A stretch of DNA of 64,000 nucleotides from Flavobacterium sediminilitoris (GCF_023008245.1 NZ_CP090145.1:2294001-2358000); one strand, 5' to 3'; shown: positions 44,072 through 53,346, counted from the stretch's first letter. Notes: generated by a model from the letters alone, not told the origin. A program made the numbers and translations.

Positions 44072-45442
44072 TTAATTTATTAAATCAATTTCGTTTTCTG
44101 TGGCTCTTTTTATAATATTTTCAGGAAGAGCTTTTTTGGCCTTAGCGCCCATTTTCTTTAATTTCTCCACACTGGTTACTAAATTCCCTTTTCCATCAAC
44201 AAGCTTATTCATAGCATTGCCATATTCACCCTTAGCCTCATCCATTTTTTTACCAATCTTAATCAAATCGGAAACAAACCCTTCAAACTTATCATATAAT
44301 GCACCTGCTTGTCTTGCAATTTCAATAGCATTTTCTTGCTGTTTTTGATTTGTCCACATGCTATCTATAGTACGTAGCGTAGCCAAAAGAGTAGAAGGAG
44401 TAACAATTACAATGTTTTTCTCAAAAGCCTTGTTATATAGCGTGCTATCTTCATTAAGAGCTAAAGCAAAAGCAGGTTCAATAGGAATAAATAATAACAC
44501 AAAATCAGGACTTTCCATTTGATAAATATCCTGATAATTTTTATCACTTAATTGATCCACATGACGCTTTACAGACGTAACGTGTTCCTTTAAAATAGCC
44601 ACTTTCAAGTCATCATCATCTTCATTCACAAAACGTTCATAAGCGGTCAAAGATACTTTAGAGTCAACAACCATTTTCTTTCCATCAGGAAGATTAATAA
44701 TCACATCAGGCATTACTCTGCCACCTTCTTCAGTACTAAAACTCTGTTGAACCTCATATTCACGCCCTTTCTCTAATCCTGATTTTTCTAAAACACGTTC
44801 TAAAACCAGTTCACCCCAGTTTCCTTGCATTTTACTATCGCCTTTTAATGCTTTAGTAAGGTTTACTGTTTCTTTACTCATTTTATCATTCATTTCTCTA
44901 AGACCAAGAATCTGTTGGCGCAAAGCAGCATGATAATCAATACTCTCTTTGTGGGTGTCTTCTACTTTCTTTTCAAACAATTGAATTTTTTCCTGAAGTG
45001 GATTCAGAATAATTTTCATGTTCTCCTTATTCTGTTCTGTAAACTTATTTGTTTTTTCTTCTAATATCTTATTGGCCAAATTTTCAAATTCCTTAGTGAA
45101 TTTTTCTTGTAATTCATTAACCTCTTGTTTTTGCTCTTTATTGCGCTCTAGTAAATTATCAAAATCGTTCTCCTTTTTAGCTAAATGAATAGCCAAAGCC
45201 TCTTTCTCTTTTTGAATACTTTCTTTTTCAGTAGTTATTTGTAAGATTGTTTTTTCAAACTGATTTTTTTCAGACTGAAACTGCTGCTTAAATTGCTCAA
45301 TTTGACTCAGTAACCCATTGTTTCGCTCATTTAAGCTTGATTTTTCGGCTTGAGATTGCGTTTTAGAAAGTAATTTACCAAGGTAAAAACCAATAGCTAA
45401 GGCGATGATAAAAGCGGCTAATACTATAATAATCTGTGACAT
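44072..45442 (-). CDS. rmuC: DNA recombination protein RmuC
   Basis: A 456-residue protein with an N-terminal membrane helix (3-21), a long coiled coil (about 25-175), and the RmuC nuclease-like core: GDSKMQGNWGELVLERVLEK, VMPDVIINLPDGKKMVVDSK, LTAYERFVNED and IVTPSTLLATLRTI. It limits inversions at short inverted repeats in E. coli. First gene of the minus-strand run down to 42110. Confidence 0.93.
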   Translation of the reverse strand: MSQIIIVLAAFIIALAIGFYLGKLLSKTQSQAEKSSLNERNNGLLSQIEQFKQQFQSEKNQFEKTILQITTEKESIQKEKEALAIHLAKKENDFDNLLERNKEQKQEVNELQEKFTKEFENLANKILEEKTNKFTEQNKENMKIILNPLQEKIQLFEKKVEDTHKESIDYHAALRQQILGLREMNDKMSKETVNLTKALKGDSKMQGNWGELVLERVLEKSGLEKGREYEVQQSFSTEEGGRVMPDVIINLPDGKKMVVDSKVSLTAYERFVNEDDDDLKVAILKEHVTSVKRHVDQLSDKNYQDIYQMESPDFVLLFIPIEPAFALALNEDSTLYNKAFEKNIVIVTPSTLLATLRTIDSMWTNQKQQENAIEIARQAGALYDKFEGFVSDLIKIGKKMDEAKGEYGNAMNKLVDGKGNLVTSVEKLKKMGAKAKKALPENIIKRATENEIDLIN

Positions 45443-45634
45443 AAAAAATAACTAATTTTAACCGTAAATTTAAGGAATTACTTTTTAATGAATAAAGATT
45501 CTGATTGATGATTTTAAAATATTTATGTATTTATAAAAAGCGATTTTAAATATCAATAATAATATCTTGAACTTATATTCATTTTCTTTATTTTTGAAAC
45601 AATCTTCAAAATAACAATCCATTAATATCAATGT

Positions 45635-46204
45635 ATGGAACATCAACACTTTATGTTGCATAAACCACACGGCTATTTGAGTCAGTTTGTGTATGAATTG
45701 AAACGAAAGAAAAAACTACTGGGCGAATTATATCCTTTTCCAGAAGGAACCATGGCAATAGGTCGTTTGGATGAAGACTCAGAAGGTTTACTTTTATTAA
45801 CTACTGATGGAAAAGTAAGCGAACAAGTACGTAGAAAAACTGTAGAAAAAGAATATTACGCTCAAGTAGATGGTATTATTACACAAGAAGCGGTAGAAAA
45901 ATTACAAAAAGGAGTAGAGATAGGAGTAAACGGTACAAAATATTTGACTCGAAATTGTTCTGCTAAATTGATTATCGATTTACCTAATTATATAGGACCA
46001 GGTAGAAGAATTAGAGATGATAGACATGGTCCAACTAGTTGGGTTTCAATCACAGTTACAGAAGGTAAATTTCGTCAAGTAAGAAAAATGACTGCTGCTG
46101 TAGGCTTTCCTACATTAAGACTGATTCGTATTCGTGTGGGAGAAAATTATCTTGAAGGATTAAACGTTGGAGATGTTAAAAAAGTAAATGTTTTTCCGCT
46201 ATAA
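45635..46204 (+). CDS. rRNA pseudouridine synthase, RluE/RsuA type
   Basis: A 189-residue enzyme lacking an S4 domain. The catalytic aspartate is in AIGRLDEDSEGLLLLTTDG; other blocks are FMLHKPHGYLSQFVYEL at the start and ITVTEGKFRQVRKMTAAVG followed by PTLRLIRIRVG. This short form fits RluE, which modifies 23S rRNA. Its own terminator follows. Confidence 0.9.
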   Translation: MEHQHFMLHKPHGYLSQFVYELKRKKKLLGELYPFPEGTMAIGRLDEDSEGLLLLTTDGKVSEQVRRKTVEKEYYAQVDGIITQEAVEKLQKGVEIGVNGTKYLTRNCSAKLIIDLPNYIGPGRRIRDDRHGPTSWVSITVTEGKFRQVRKMTAAVGFPTLRLIRIRVGENYLEGLNVGDVKKVNVFPL

Positions 46205-46251
46205 GGAAGTAAATTAGTCAATAATCTTAAAAAAAATACTGTTAAAGTAAG

Positions 46252-46284
46252 AAACAGTGTCAAATTTTTGATGCTGTTTTTTTT
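46252..46284 (+). terminator. Hairpin terminator after the pseudouridine synthase
   Basis: Stem AAACAG..TCAAA / TTTGA..CTGTTT with a TG/TG internal mismatch and an eight-T tail. Confidence 0.65.
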
Positions 46285-46399
46285 AAAGCTATTTTTATTA
46301 TCAACAGTATATAAATTAAATATAGTATTAACAATACTAATCATAGGGTAGTTTTTAAAAATGAGAAATTTTAATTATGATTTTTCTTGATTTTTTCAA

Positions 46400-46407
46400 T
46401 AGATTTG
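46400..46407 (+). promoter_or_regulatory. Bacteroidota -7 element of the surface-protein pair
   Basis: TAGATTTG, an exact TAnnTTTG match 31 bases before the start of the gene at 46438. Confidence 0.5.
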
Positions 46408-46437
46408 CACTCAATTATTTAAGCTATTAGTTACTTT

Positions 46438-46989
46438 ATGAGAACGATTATTATTATGGCATTATTGATTACAGAATCAATAGTTGCCCAAGTTGGTATT
46501 GGAACAACTGCACCAAATTCAAATTCAATATTAGATATTTACGGAACAGATAAAGGTATTTTAATACCGAGATTAACAAGTGTACAAATTAATGGAATTA
46601 CATCACCTCCACAATCATTAATGGTTTATAATACAGATGTTAATTTATATTATTATTACAGTTCTGCAAGTAATTCATGGATGCCCGTTAATGTAGGTTC
46701 AATTGTAAATGTTTCAAGTACAACATATACATTGTCGGCTAGTGATAACGGTAGAATTTTAGATTTTACATCTAATTCAAATATAACATTGACAGTGCCT
46801 AACACATTACCAGTAGGATTTCAAGTTAGTATTACCCAAGCGGGAACAGGTCAAGTAGTTTTTGTAGGAAGTGGAGGAATGACTATAAATAACCGTTGGG
46901 GAGCTAAAGCAACATCTGGACAATGGGCGAAAGCAGGTATTGAAGTAAGAGCAACAAATGTAGCAGTATTAAGTGGCGATTTACGTTAA
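46438..46989 (+). CDS. Secreted surface protein with VGIGTxxPN motif
   Basis: A 183-residue protein with a signal peptide (about 1-18, ending IVAQ). The mature N-terminus VGIGTTAPNSNSILDIYG and GILIPRLTSVQ is a hallmark of flavobacterial surface or fibre-like proteins, where it usually comes before long repeats. Here the rest is a short beta-rich Ser/Thr/Asn segment (TYTLSASDNGRILDFTSNSN, TITQAGTGQVVF-like). Function unknown; adhesion or matrix role is a guess. The next protein gene begins ten bases after its stop. Confidence 0.7.
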   Translation: MRTIIIMALLITESIVAQVGIGTTAPNSNSILDIYGTDKGILIPRLTSVQINGITSPPQSLMVYNTDVNLYYYYSSASNSWMPVNVGSIVNVSSTTYTLSASDNGRILDFTSNSNITLTVPNTLPVGFQVSITQAGTGQVVFVGSGGMTINNRWGAKATSGQWAKAGIEVRATNVAVLSGDLR

Positions 46990-46999
46990 GTGTAGAAAA

Positions 47000-47977
47000 A
47001 TGAAGATAAAAAAATACTTTTATAGCTTAGTTTTAAGCTTAATTACACTGACGTTTTTTGGACAGTCTTTACCTGCAAACAGATACCACGTACCATATTT
47101 ATTAGATCAAGTATCTGTATCACCTTCTTTTGCATATAGTTTAAGAAAACTAAGCAGAGGTTATACAGGATTTGCAGTTAAGATTAGAAGAAGTACAGAT
47201 AATGCAGAAGCAAACGTTAGTTTTAATAATAATGATATTGTTGCAAATGATAGTCAAGTTGTTATTACCTCGCAAGGATCTAGCTCTTTAACTGTTGGAC
47301 AAAAAATAACCTATTCAGCTTTTGTCGGAGCAAGTAACGTATTTGTTACAACATGGTATGACCAAGGAGCAAACGCTTACAATGCTATTCAAACGATTAA
47401 TGCTAATCAGCCTAGATTAGTTTTAAATTCCGCAGGATCTTCAAATACTTTACCTTCAATTCTTTATAATGGAGCAGTTGAACCAGATTGTTTGGTGGTT
47501 AATCAGCCTATTCAAAATTTAATTAATTCTGGAATAAATGGATCATTTATGCTGTTATGTAAACCTACTCAAAATACAGATCAGCATTCTTTTGGAATGA
47601 GATCAGCTTCAAATTGGCGATGGTCTATACATATTAATTGGAGTGATGAATATTGTTATTTTGATGCATCAGAAGAATGTTGTGCAACAAATAGACGTTT
47701 TTATAATTCCTCAAGTTTAAATATTTATAAGCAATATTCTTTTGTACGTGGAACAGCCTATAAAACAATTCGTTTAAATAATGTAGTAACAACATTGAAT
47801 AATGCATCAGCTACATCATATTCTCAAACAGGAGGTGCTTTTTATCTAGGTTCATGGGGAGCAACTAATGCAAAAGGTTTTTATGGTAATGCACCAGAAG
47901 CTATTTTATTTCCTACAGATCTTGCTACTTCAGAGTTAGATATAATAGAACGTAATCAAATGAATTTTTGGTTATAG
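47000..47977 (+). CDS. Secreted protein with arabinofuranosidase-B (GH54-like) domain
   Basis: A 325-residue protein. Signal peptide 1-22 (ending FFGQS), then a domain like the catalytic/lectin part of GH54 alpha-L-arabinofuranosidase B: SFAYSLRKLSRGYTGFAVKI and RRSTDNAEANV, then VTTWYDQGANAYNAIQ with QPRLVLN. In such families the motif also marks non-enzymatic lectin-like folds, so activity is uncertain. The start at 47000 gives a normal signal peptide. It is paired with the preceding surface protein. Confidence 0.7.
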   Translation: MKIKKYFYSLVLSLITLTFFGQSLPANRYHVPYLLDQVSVSPSFAYSLRKLSRGYTGFAVKIRRSTDNAEANVSFNNNDIVANDSQVVITSQGSSSLTVGQKITYSAFVGASNVFVTTWYDQGANAYNAIQTINANQPRLVLNSAGSSNTLPSILYNGAVEPDCLVVNQPIQNLINSGINGSFMLLCKPTQNTDQHSFGMRSASNWRWSIHINWSDEYCYFDASEECCATNRRFYNSSSLNIYKQYSFVRGTAYKTIRLNNVVTTLNNASATSYSQTGGAFYLGSWGATNAKGFYGNAPEAILFPTDLATSELDIIERNQMNFWL

Positions 47978-47992
47978 AAAAACATAGTATAT

Positions 47993-48030
47993 AAAAAAAG
48001 AGTTGAAATTATAATTTCAACTCTTTTTTT
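47993..48030. terminator. Convergent hairpin terminator
   Basis: Perfect 18-bp stem (AAAAAAAGAGTTGAAATT and complement) with a two-base centre, between two convergent genes. Confidence 0.85.
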
Positions 48031-48039
48031 ATGCCTTAT

Positions 48040-48804
48040 TTATTTAAAAATTTCATTAAAAAAATCTTGCATCGCTTGCCAACTTCTTTTATCGGCTAAT
48101 TCATTATAAGCAGCACCTTTACTATTGTCAGTATCTAAATCTTTATGAGTAAAAGCATGAACAGCATTAGCATAAAAATTCATTTGCCAATCGGCTTTTG
48201 CAGTTCGCATTTCATCCTGAAAAGCAACAACATCCTTTTGCGGAACATAAGGATCATCAGCACCATGTAAAACCAAAACCTTTGAATGAATCAATTTTGT
48301 TTCACGCATAGGATCTTTCCCTAAACCACCATGAAAAGAAACAACTCCTTTTACATTTAAATTACCTCTAGCCGCTTCAATAGCACCTGTTCCACCAAAA
48401 CAATATCCTATTACTACAATTTCATTTGCATTTGCACCTTGTTTTATTAGTTGATCAATAGCCAATTGAATTCTTTTTTGATAATCTTTATAATTGTTTT
48501 TAAAATAACCAGATAATTTTCCAGCTTCAGAAGTATCTTTAGGATTGTTATTTGTTCCATAAATATCTGCTACAAATGCATGATAGCCTAATTTAGATAA
48601 ATTCTCTGCCGATTCTTTCGCATGCGCATCAATACCCATCCAAGCAGGAAGTATAATAACTCCAGCATTTTTAGGATTGTCTTTTTGAGCTTTAGCAAAA
48701 AAGCCTTCTAATTTTTGATTAGTGTCTGAGTAGTTAATTGTTTCAAGTTGAGCCATCATAGTAAAGCTAATAGAGAATAGTAAGATAATTGCGTATTTTT
48801 TCAT
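48040..48804 (-). CDS. Dienelactone hydrolase family protein, secreted
   Basis: A 254-residue alpha/beta hydrolase with a signal peptide (ending MMAQ). The nucleophile is cysteine in VIGYCFGGTGAIE, with the acid in LHGADDPYVP and histidine in NAVHAFTH, the Cys-Asp-His triad of dienelactone hydrolases. Exported members are probably general carboxyl-ester hydrolases. Downstream of the ABC ATPase gene on the same strand, but 142 bases away. Confidence 0.88.
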   Translation of the reverse strand: MKKYAIILLFSISFTMMAQLETINYSDTNQKLEGFFAKAQKDNPKNAGVIILPAWMGIDAHAKESAENLSKLGYHAFVADIYGTNNNPKDTSEAGKLSGYFKNNYKDYQKRIQLAIDQLIKQGANANEIVVIGYCFGGTGAIEAARGNLNVKGVVSFHGGLGKDPMRETKLIHSKVLVLHGADDPYVPQKDVVAFQDEMRTAKADWQMNFYANAVHAFTHKDLDTDNSKGAAYNELADKRSWQAMQDFFNEIFK

Positions 48805-48946
48805 TGGTGCTTATTTATTGTTCTGATTATAAAGTAATATTATTTCGTATAACTTCTTTTTTAATTTAGTTTCAGATTGTAAATTTTTATAAAAATAATG
48901 AAATCTTATCAGTTTTTCTAAAACAAAAGACAAAAGAGTTTTAAAA

Positions 48947-49726
48947 CTAAACCACTTTAAATTTACCTATTGTTTTATCAAACACAACCGATTCATTTTG
49001 AAACAATTCATTAAAAACATCTTGTTCAATTAAATTGCAAGGTTGATCTTTAACTAATCTATTTTCGGTTAAAACAATCATTTCATCACATAATTGTATA
49101 GCTAAATCAATATCATGCGTAGAATATAAAATTGTTTTCCCTGTTTCGTGAGTCAATTTTTGAAGTAGTTTAATTAATGATACTTTATGAACTAAGTCTA
49201 AATGAGTAGTAGGTTCATCTAATATAATGATAGCAGTATCTTGAGCCAAAGCCCTTGTAATTAATGCTTTTTGAAGTTGTCCGTCACTAATTTCAAAATG
49301 TCTTTTTTCAATAAAATTACCAATGCCCGTTAATGCAATTGCATTTTCTATTTTTTCTTTATCTTCTGGTGTTAAAGTACCTAGCCAATTTGTATAAGGC
49401 TGTCTGCCTAAAGCTACAATTTCATAAACCGTTAAATTACTAGGAGGTAATGACTCTGTAAGAACAATACTAAGTTCTTGAGCTAACTCTTTAGGATGAT
49501 AGTCTGATATTCTCTTTTGATTAATAAAAGTATTTCCCTTAATAGGAGGAATAATTCCAGTAATTGTTTTTATTAATGTTGATTTCCCAATTCCATTAGC
49601 ACCAATTAGCGCAATTAATTTGCCAGATTCTAAACTAATATCACACTGTTCAATAATTGTTCTGGTATTGGATTTTGTAGTATATCCTATAGAAAGGTTT
49701 TCGCTATGTAATACTTTTTTTGACAT
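48947..49726 (-). CDS. ABC transporter ATP-binding protein, siderophore/cobalamin (FecE/BtuD) type
   Basis: A 259-residue ATPase with Walker A LIGANGIGKSTLIKTITG, Walker B IIILDEPTTHLDL, Q-loop and H-loop (YSTHDID). The signature reads EISDGQLQKALITRALAQ instead of the usual LSGGQ. It resembles FecE/BtuD ATPases importing iron chelates, haem or B12. No permease or binding-protein gene lies beside it in this window, so its partners must be elsewhere or it was separated from them. Confidence 0.88.
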   Translation of the reverse strand: MSKKVLHSENLSIGYTTKSNTRTIIEQCDISLESGKLIALIGANGIGKSTLIKTITGIIPPIKGNTFINQKRISDYHPKELAQELSIVLTESLPPSNLTVYEIVALGRQPYTNWLGTLTPEDKEKIENAIALTGIGNFIEKRHFEISDGQLQKALITRALAQDTAIIILDEPTTHLDLVHKVSLIKLLQKLTHETGKTILYSTHDIDLAIQLCDEMIVLTENRLVKDQPCNLIEQDVFNELFQNESVVFDKTIGKFKVV

Positions 49727-50098
49727 GGTAAAGTTCTTATTGACTTTAATAGCAAAGCTAAAATATTTAAAAATAGAAATAACCGTAATCTCTTTATTTT
49801 TTTGATTTATCTATTGAATAATATGGAGAACCACAAACTTGTCGTGCTGTAAGCATCCTAATTAGTAACTTCATAATAGTATGTATTAGTTTTAGGCATC
49901 TTTATGAAAAGAATATTGAGGTTTTTTATAATTTAGCGATACACTTCGCTCTCTTTTAGTACATATAAATACACACAAAAACATAAAAAATACGTGTTTA
50001 TATGCGTTGCGAGTTTAAAATGAATAGGTTACGGTTGTAAATAATACGCTTTATCATACATAATAAATAAGTTGGTAACAAATTAAAAAATATTGAAA
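49727..50098. other. Intergenic region with dispersed repeat copy 1
   Basis: 372 bases without a gene. It holds the plus-oriented copy of the about 95-bp repeat at 49828-49920 and a short hairpin (CATATAAA 49962-49969 with TTTATATG 49997-50004). The rest shows nothing recognisable. Confidence 0.6.
49828..49920 (+). repeat. Dispersed repeat A, copy 1
   Basis: Starts GAACCACAAACTTGTCGTGC and continues through TAAGCATC, TAATAGTATGTATTAGTTT and TTTATGAAAAGAAT. Aligns along its length with the complements of 55795-55890 and 56417-56508, and its start aligns with 51847-51884. Confidence 0.75.
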
Positions 50099-50851
50099 AT
50101 GGACAAAGAAAAATATCTCGATAGAATTAAATATTCAGGAAAATCTAAACCTAATCTAGATTTATTAAAAAAACTACAAAAACAGCATCTTTTAAATGTT
50201 CCTTTTGAGAATTTAGACATACATTATAATATTCCGATTGAATTAAACATTAATCGAATTTATAAAAAGATTGTACTCAATAATCGCGGAGGATTTTGTT
50301 ATGAACTTAACGGATTGTTTTTTGAACTGTTACTTGCATTGAATTTTGAAGCCAAGCGTATATCTGCAAGAGTTTATAGTCAAGAAAAAGGATATGGAGA
50401 AGAATTTGACCATTTTGCAATTATTGTTAAAATTGATGGTGAAGAATACTTAAGTGATGTAGGGTTTGGCGATTTTACTTTTGAGCCTCTAAAAATAGAT
50501 ATTGGTAAAATTCAAAATGACGAATGTGGGACTTACCTTATAGATAAATATGATGAAAAATATTTTCGTGTAAATAAAGTGGAAAATGGAAAAATAACAC
50601 CCGAGTACATTTTTCAGAAAGAAAAAAAGGATTTTAATGATTATCAGGAAATGTGTAAATATCACCAAACTAGTCCCGATTCTCATTTTACACAGAAAAG
50701 ATTAATCTCATTGCCAACAACAAACGGAAGAATTACTATAACCGGAAATAAATTAAAAATCACAGAATCGGGTTCAACAACTGAAAGTGAAATTAAAAAT
50801 GAAATAGAATTCAGACAGCATTTAAGGAATTTATTTAACATTATAGAATAA
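50099..50851 (+). CDS. nat: Arylamine N-acetyltransferase
   Basis: A 250-residue acetyl-CoA-dependent transferase. The catalytic triad is complete: C67 in RGGFCYELN, H105 in EFDHFAI and D120 in LSDVGFGD. The N-terminal YLDRIKYSG and VPFENLDIH segments are typical. It acetylates arylamines and hydrazines in the cytoplasm. The start is the ATG at 50099, preferred over an in-frame TTG two codons earlier. It is single, flanked by repeat-bearing gaps. Confidence 0.92.
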   Translation: MDKEKYLDRIKYSGKSKPNLDLLKKLQKQHLLNVPFENLDIHYNIPIELNINRIYKKIVLNNRGGFCYELNGLFFELLLALNFEAKRISARVYSQEKGYGEEFDHFAIIVKIDGEEYLSDVGFGDFTFEPLKIDIGKIQNDECGTYLIDKYDEKYFRVNKVENGKITPEYIFQKEKKDFNDYQEMCKYHQTSPDSHFTQKRLISLPTTNGRITITGNKLKITESGSTTESEIKNEIEFRQHLRNLFNIIE

Positions 50852-51163
50852 AGCCACTTGACAACAAGTATATAATTTATTTTACTAGTTTTTGCATACT
50901 TACAAAAATCCTCATGGACTTACATAATTTAATATTTATCACAATAGACATTATAAATAGAAAAAACACTTTATAACAACCATCTGTAACAATTGCTAGG
51001 CTTGTATTTAGACTTTTACTTCGTTTGTTCACTTCGCTCAAGTCTCTGAAAATTATACGAGTAGTTTTGTACTTGTAAACTTTTGTTATAAATTTACATA
51101 ACTACCAAACTATTAGATGCAATTGTATCAAACTGATTTTAAACTTAAAAAAATAAACAAGCA
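50852..51163. other. Intergenic region, nothing recognised
   Basis: 312 AT-rich bases between two plus-strand genes. I see no open frame, hairpin terminator or repeat copy that I can support. Confidence 0.5.
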
Positions 51164-51622
51164 ATGCAAAAAATACAATTTAGAAAAGAAATAAACGCAT
51201 CCGCTCAAAAAGTATATGAAACAATGCTGGGCTTGAAGAATAAGGCTACTTACGAATATTGGACAGCAACTTTTAATCCTACTTCTACTTATGAAGGAAG
51301 TTGGGACAAAGGAAGCAAAATTCTTTTTGTAGGAATAGATGAAAACGGTAAAAAAGGAGGAATGGTGTCGGAAATTGTAGAACACAAACCTGCTAGTTTT
51401 ATTTCCATTCGTCATTACGGATTTTTGAACGAAGGTATTGAAGTAACAACAGGTGAACAGGTAGAAAAATGGGCAGGCGGACACGAAAATTATAACTTTC
51501 AAGAAAGTAATGGTATTACAACTGTAACTGTGGAGATGGATACTATTGATGAATATTTAGATTACTTCAATAACACTTATCCAAAAGCATTAGATAAATT
51601 AAAAGAAATTTCAGAACAATAA
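51164..51622 (+). CDS. SRPBCC domain protein (START-like)
   Basis: A 152-residue helix-grip protein. It starts KIQFRKEINASAQKVYETML, followed by WTATFNPTSTYEGSWDKGSK and the closing helix YFNNTYPKALDKLKEISEQ, the normal frame for AHSA1/START-like proteins that bind a hydrophobic ligand. No catalytic residues can be named. It stands alone between repeat regions. Confidence 0.8.
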   Translation: MQKIQFRKEINASAQKVYETMLGLKNKATYEYWTATFNPTSTYEGSWDKGSKILFVGIDENGKKGGMVSEIVEHKPASFISIRHYGFLNEGIEVTTGEQVEKWAGGHENYNFQESNGITTVTVEMDTIDEYLDYFNNTYPKALDKLKEISEQ

Positions 51623-51780
51623 AAGACATAAGACTTTTATATCCAATGAAAAGATTTGTGAGATAGGTTTTATATTACCAACAATGCATTGATTTTTTTA
51701 AGTAAAAAACGAACAACTTCTCGATACACATCATACCCGAAGAGACGTAGTTTGTGTAAAGAAAACTAAACGTTATCCCA

Positions 51781-51840
51781 ACCGTCAGGTCGAGTTTTTT
51801 AACGTAGAGAATCGAAGTTAAAAAGCATTGAGAACTCCTC
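51781..51840 (-). repeat. Dispersed repeat B copy
   Basis: On the minus strand it reads GAGTTCTCAATGCTTTTTAA, then TTCGATTCTCTACGTTAAAA and AACTCGACCTGACGG. It matches the block at 55676-55732. Confidence 0.65.
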
Positions 51841-51846
51841 TATAGA

Positions 51847-51884
51847 GAACTCCAAACTTGTCATGCTGTAAGCATCTCATTAGA
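51847..51884 (+). repeat. Dispersed repeat A, partial copy 2
   Basis: GAACTCCAAACTTGTCATGC followed by TGTAAGCATCTCATTAG; matches only the first 38 bases of the about 95-bp unit. Confidence 0.7.
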
Positions 51885-52020
51885 AGGTTTACGCATTCTA
51901 TGATAACAACAACCTCGTTTAAATCACTTTAAAATAAAAGTTGTTGTTATTTATTAATCATTTTAAAAAATTAGCTTTTTAGAAGGGTTGTGAAACAGTT
52001 ACTTGTGTTAGCAGCTGGCT

Positions 52021-52725
52021 TTATATTTTGACGTCCTTGTTTTCTTCCTTAATAACTTCTTTTTCCAATTCTTTAACTAGCAATTCAACTAATAGAGTTT
52101 TTAAATCAATATAGTTAACTGTCAAACTTGTTTCAAAAATTATTAAATTTCCCTTCTGCCAAACAGTATTATAGTCACTAATAATTCCAGTATTAACAAG
52201 CGCTTTCTTTAAATTTTCGTTTGTTGACTCTTCATATTTTTCTTCAATTTTATCTTTTAACCAATTTGGTTTGTCGATTGAATAATCACTATCATTCCAA
52301 TCTTCAAATGGTAAAATGTTCAATTGTGATAGTTTACCATTTTTATTGTAAATAGGTTCTATAAAATATTTGCCTTCACCAGTTATTGTTTTCCCCTCGC
52401 TTTCATCTGAAATACTTGTCTTAAACGTGTAACCTGCTCCAAGATCAAATTTACCAGCAATTGATGTAAATCTATTTGATTTTGAAAAAGTTATAGTTTT
52501 TCCTTCACTTTTAATTTTATCTATCTGAATCTTAAAATCTGATTTCGACATTCCAATTGTAAAACCAAGAAATATAGTGTCATTTGATTGCGATGTAGAT
52601 TTTATTAAGCTATCCAAGATAGTTTTGTTTGAATAGTTTATACTTTTTTTGATTGAAAGGTTTGATGATTGCTTACACGAAATTAAAAGTATAAGAGATA
52701 ATAATACCTCAGTGACTTTTTTCAT
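52021..52725 (-). CDS. Lipoprotein of unknown function
   Basis: A 234-residue protein with a lipobox (LLISC, cysteine near residue 17). The mature part has beta-strand patterns (TIFLGFTIGMSKSDFKIQID, GAGYTFKTSISDESEG) and an acidic/lysine-rich C-terminus. I do not recognise the family. The gene is bounded on both sides by an inverted hexamer GTTAGC (52007) and GCTAAC (52761). Confidence 0.65.
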   Translation of the reverse strand: MKKVTEVLLSLILLISCKQSSNLSIKKSINYSNKTILDSLIKSTSQSNDTIFLGFTIGMSKSDFKIQIDKIKSEGKTITFSKSNRFTSIAGKFDLGAGYTFKTSISDESEGKTITGEGKYFIEPIYNKNGKLSQLNILPFEDWNDSDYSIDKPNWLKDKIEEKYEESTNENLKKALVNTGIISDYNTVWQKGNLIIFETSLTVNYIDLKTLLVELLVKELEKEVIKEENKDVKI

Positions 52726-52827
52726 AAGTTGTTGTTTTTAGGATTTTGTTGAAGCTTGTTGCTAACGTGTTTGTATAAGATTACGTGGTTTAATCAATTA
52801 ATTATACAGAGTGTTGTGTGTAGTTTT

Positions 52828-53346
52828 TTACCAATCATCATTTTTCTTTTCACCAAGTATATAGTTTCTTAAACTTTCATTAAGGTTATTTAAATAGTTT
52901 TCTATTCTTTTTGGTGACTCACCAAAATTTTTAATTAGTTTGTTGTCAGTTTTAAAGTTTGGAATTTTTTTATAATCAGTTCCTCCTGCTGTTAAGGAAA
53001 TTAATTCAAACTTATATTTACCATCCTTGATTGATAGTTCAATAATATAATCTAAGCTAAAGCTCATTTTTTTTACAAATAGTAAATTAGAAGCAACACT
53101 ATTAATTCGTACCTTTTCATTTTCTATTTCCATTTTTATTACTTTATCTGGATTTTTGTAAGTTTCTTTTATCCAATTAATTGTTTTACTATAAATTTCA
53201 TTTGTCGTTTTATCTTCAATTTTAGTAACAATATAATCGTTAATTCCAGTTTCTGAATATTCAAATTTTTCGAGATGTTCTGTTTGTCCAAATGTAAATA
53301 CTGAAAATGTTAAGAATAATGTGAATGATGTAATTAGTTTTTTCAT
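52828..53346 (-). CDS. Secreted DUF4468-like protein
   Basis: A 172-residue protein with a signal peptide (MKKLITSFTLFLTFSVFTFG, cut before Q). The mature part has a pattern like DUF4468 (TBP-like fold): EIYSKTINWIKETYKNPDKV, then strands MEIENEKVRINSVASN and FSLDYIIELSIKDGKYKFEL. Exported proteins of this group are common in Bacteroidota and of unknown role. The ATG at 53346 gives the normal signal peptide; an upstream in-frame start adds eight residues. Confidence 0.65.
   Translation of the reverse strand: MKKLITSFTLFLTFSVFTFGQTEHLEKFEYSETGINDYIVTKIEDKTTNEIYSKTINWIKETYKNPDKVIKMEIENEKVRINSVASNLLFVKKMSFSLDYIIELSIKDGKYKFELISLTAGGTDYKKIPNFKTDNKLIKNFGESPKRIENYLNNLNESLRNYILGEKKNDDW

Larger units (their letters stand above)
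51623..52020. other. Intergenic region with both dispersed repeat families
   Basis: 398 bases without a gene. It contains a copy of repeat B near 51719-51840 (complement orientation), the short copy 2 of repeat A (51847-51884), and a GTTAGC box at 52007-52012 just after the stop of the next minus-strand gene. Confidence 0.6.

Noticed and set aside
51128..51502. 124-codon frame antisense to the SRPBCC gene
   Set aside because: Cysteine- and phenylalanine-rich low-complexity translation, typical of the reverse of a lysine/glutamate-rich gene; no start context.
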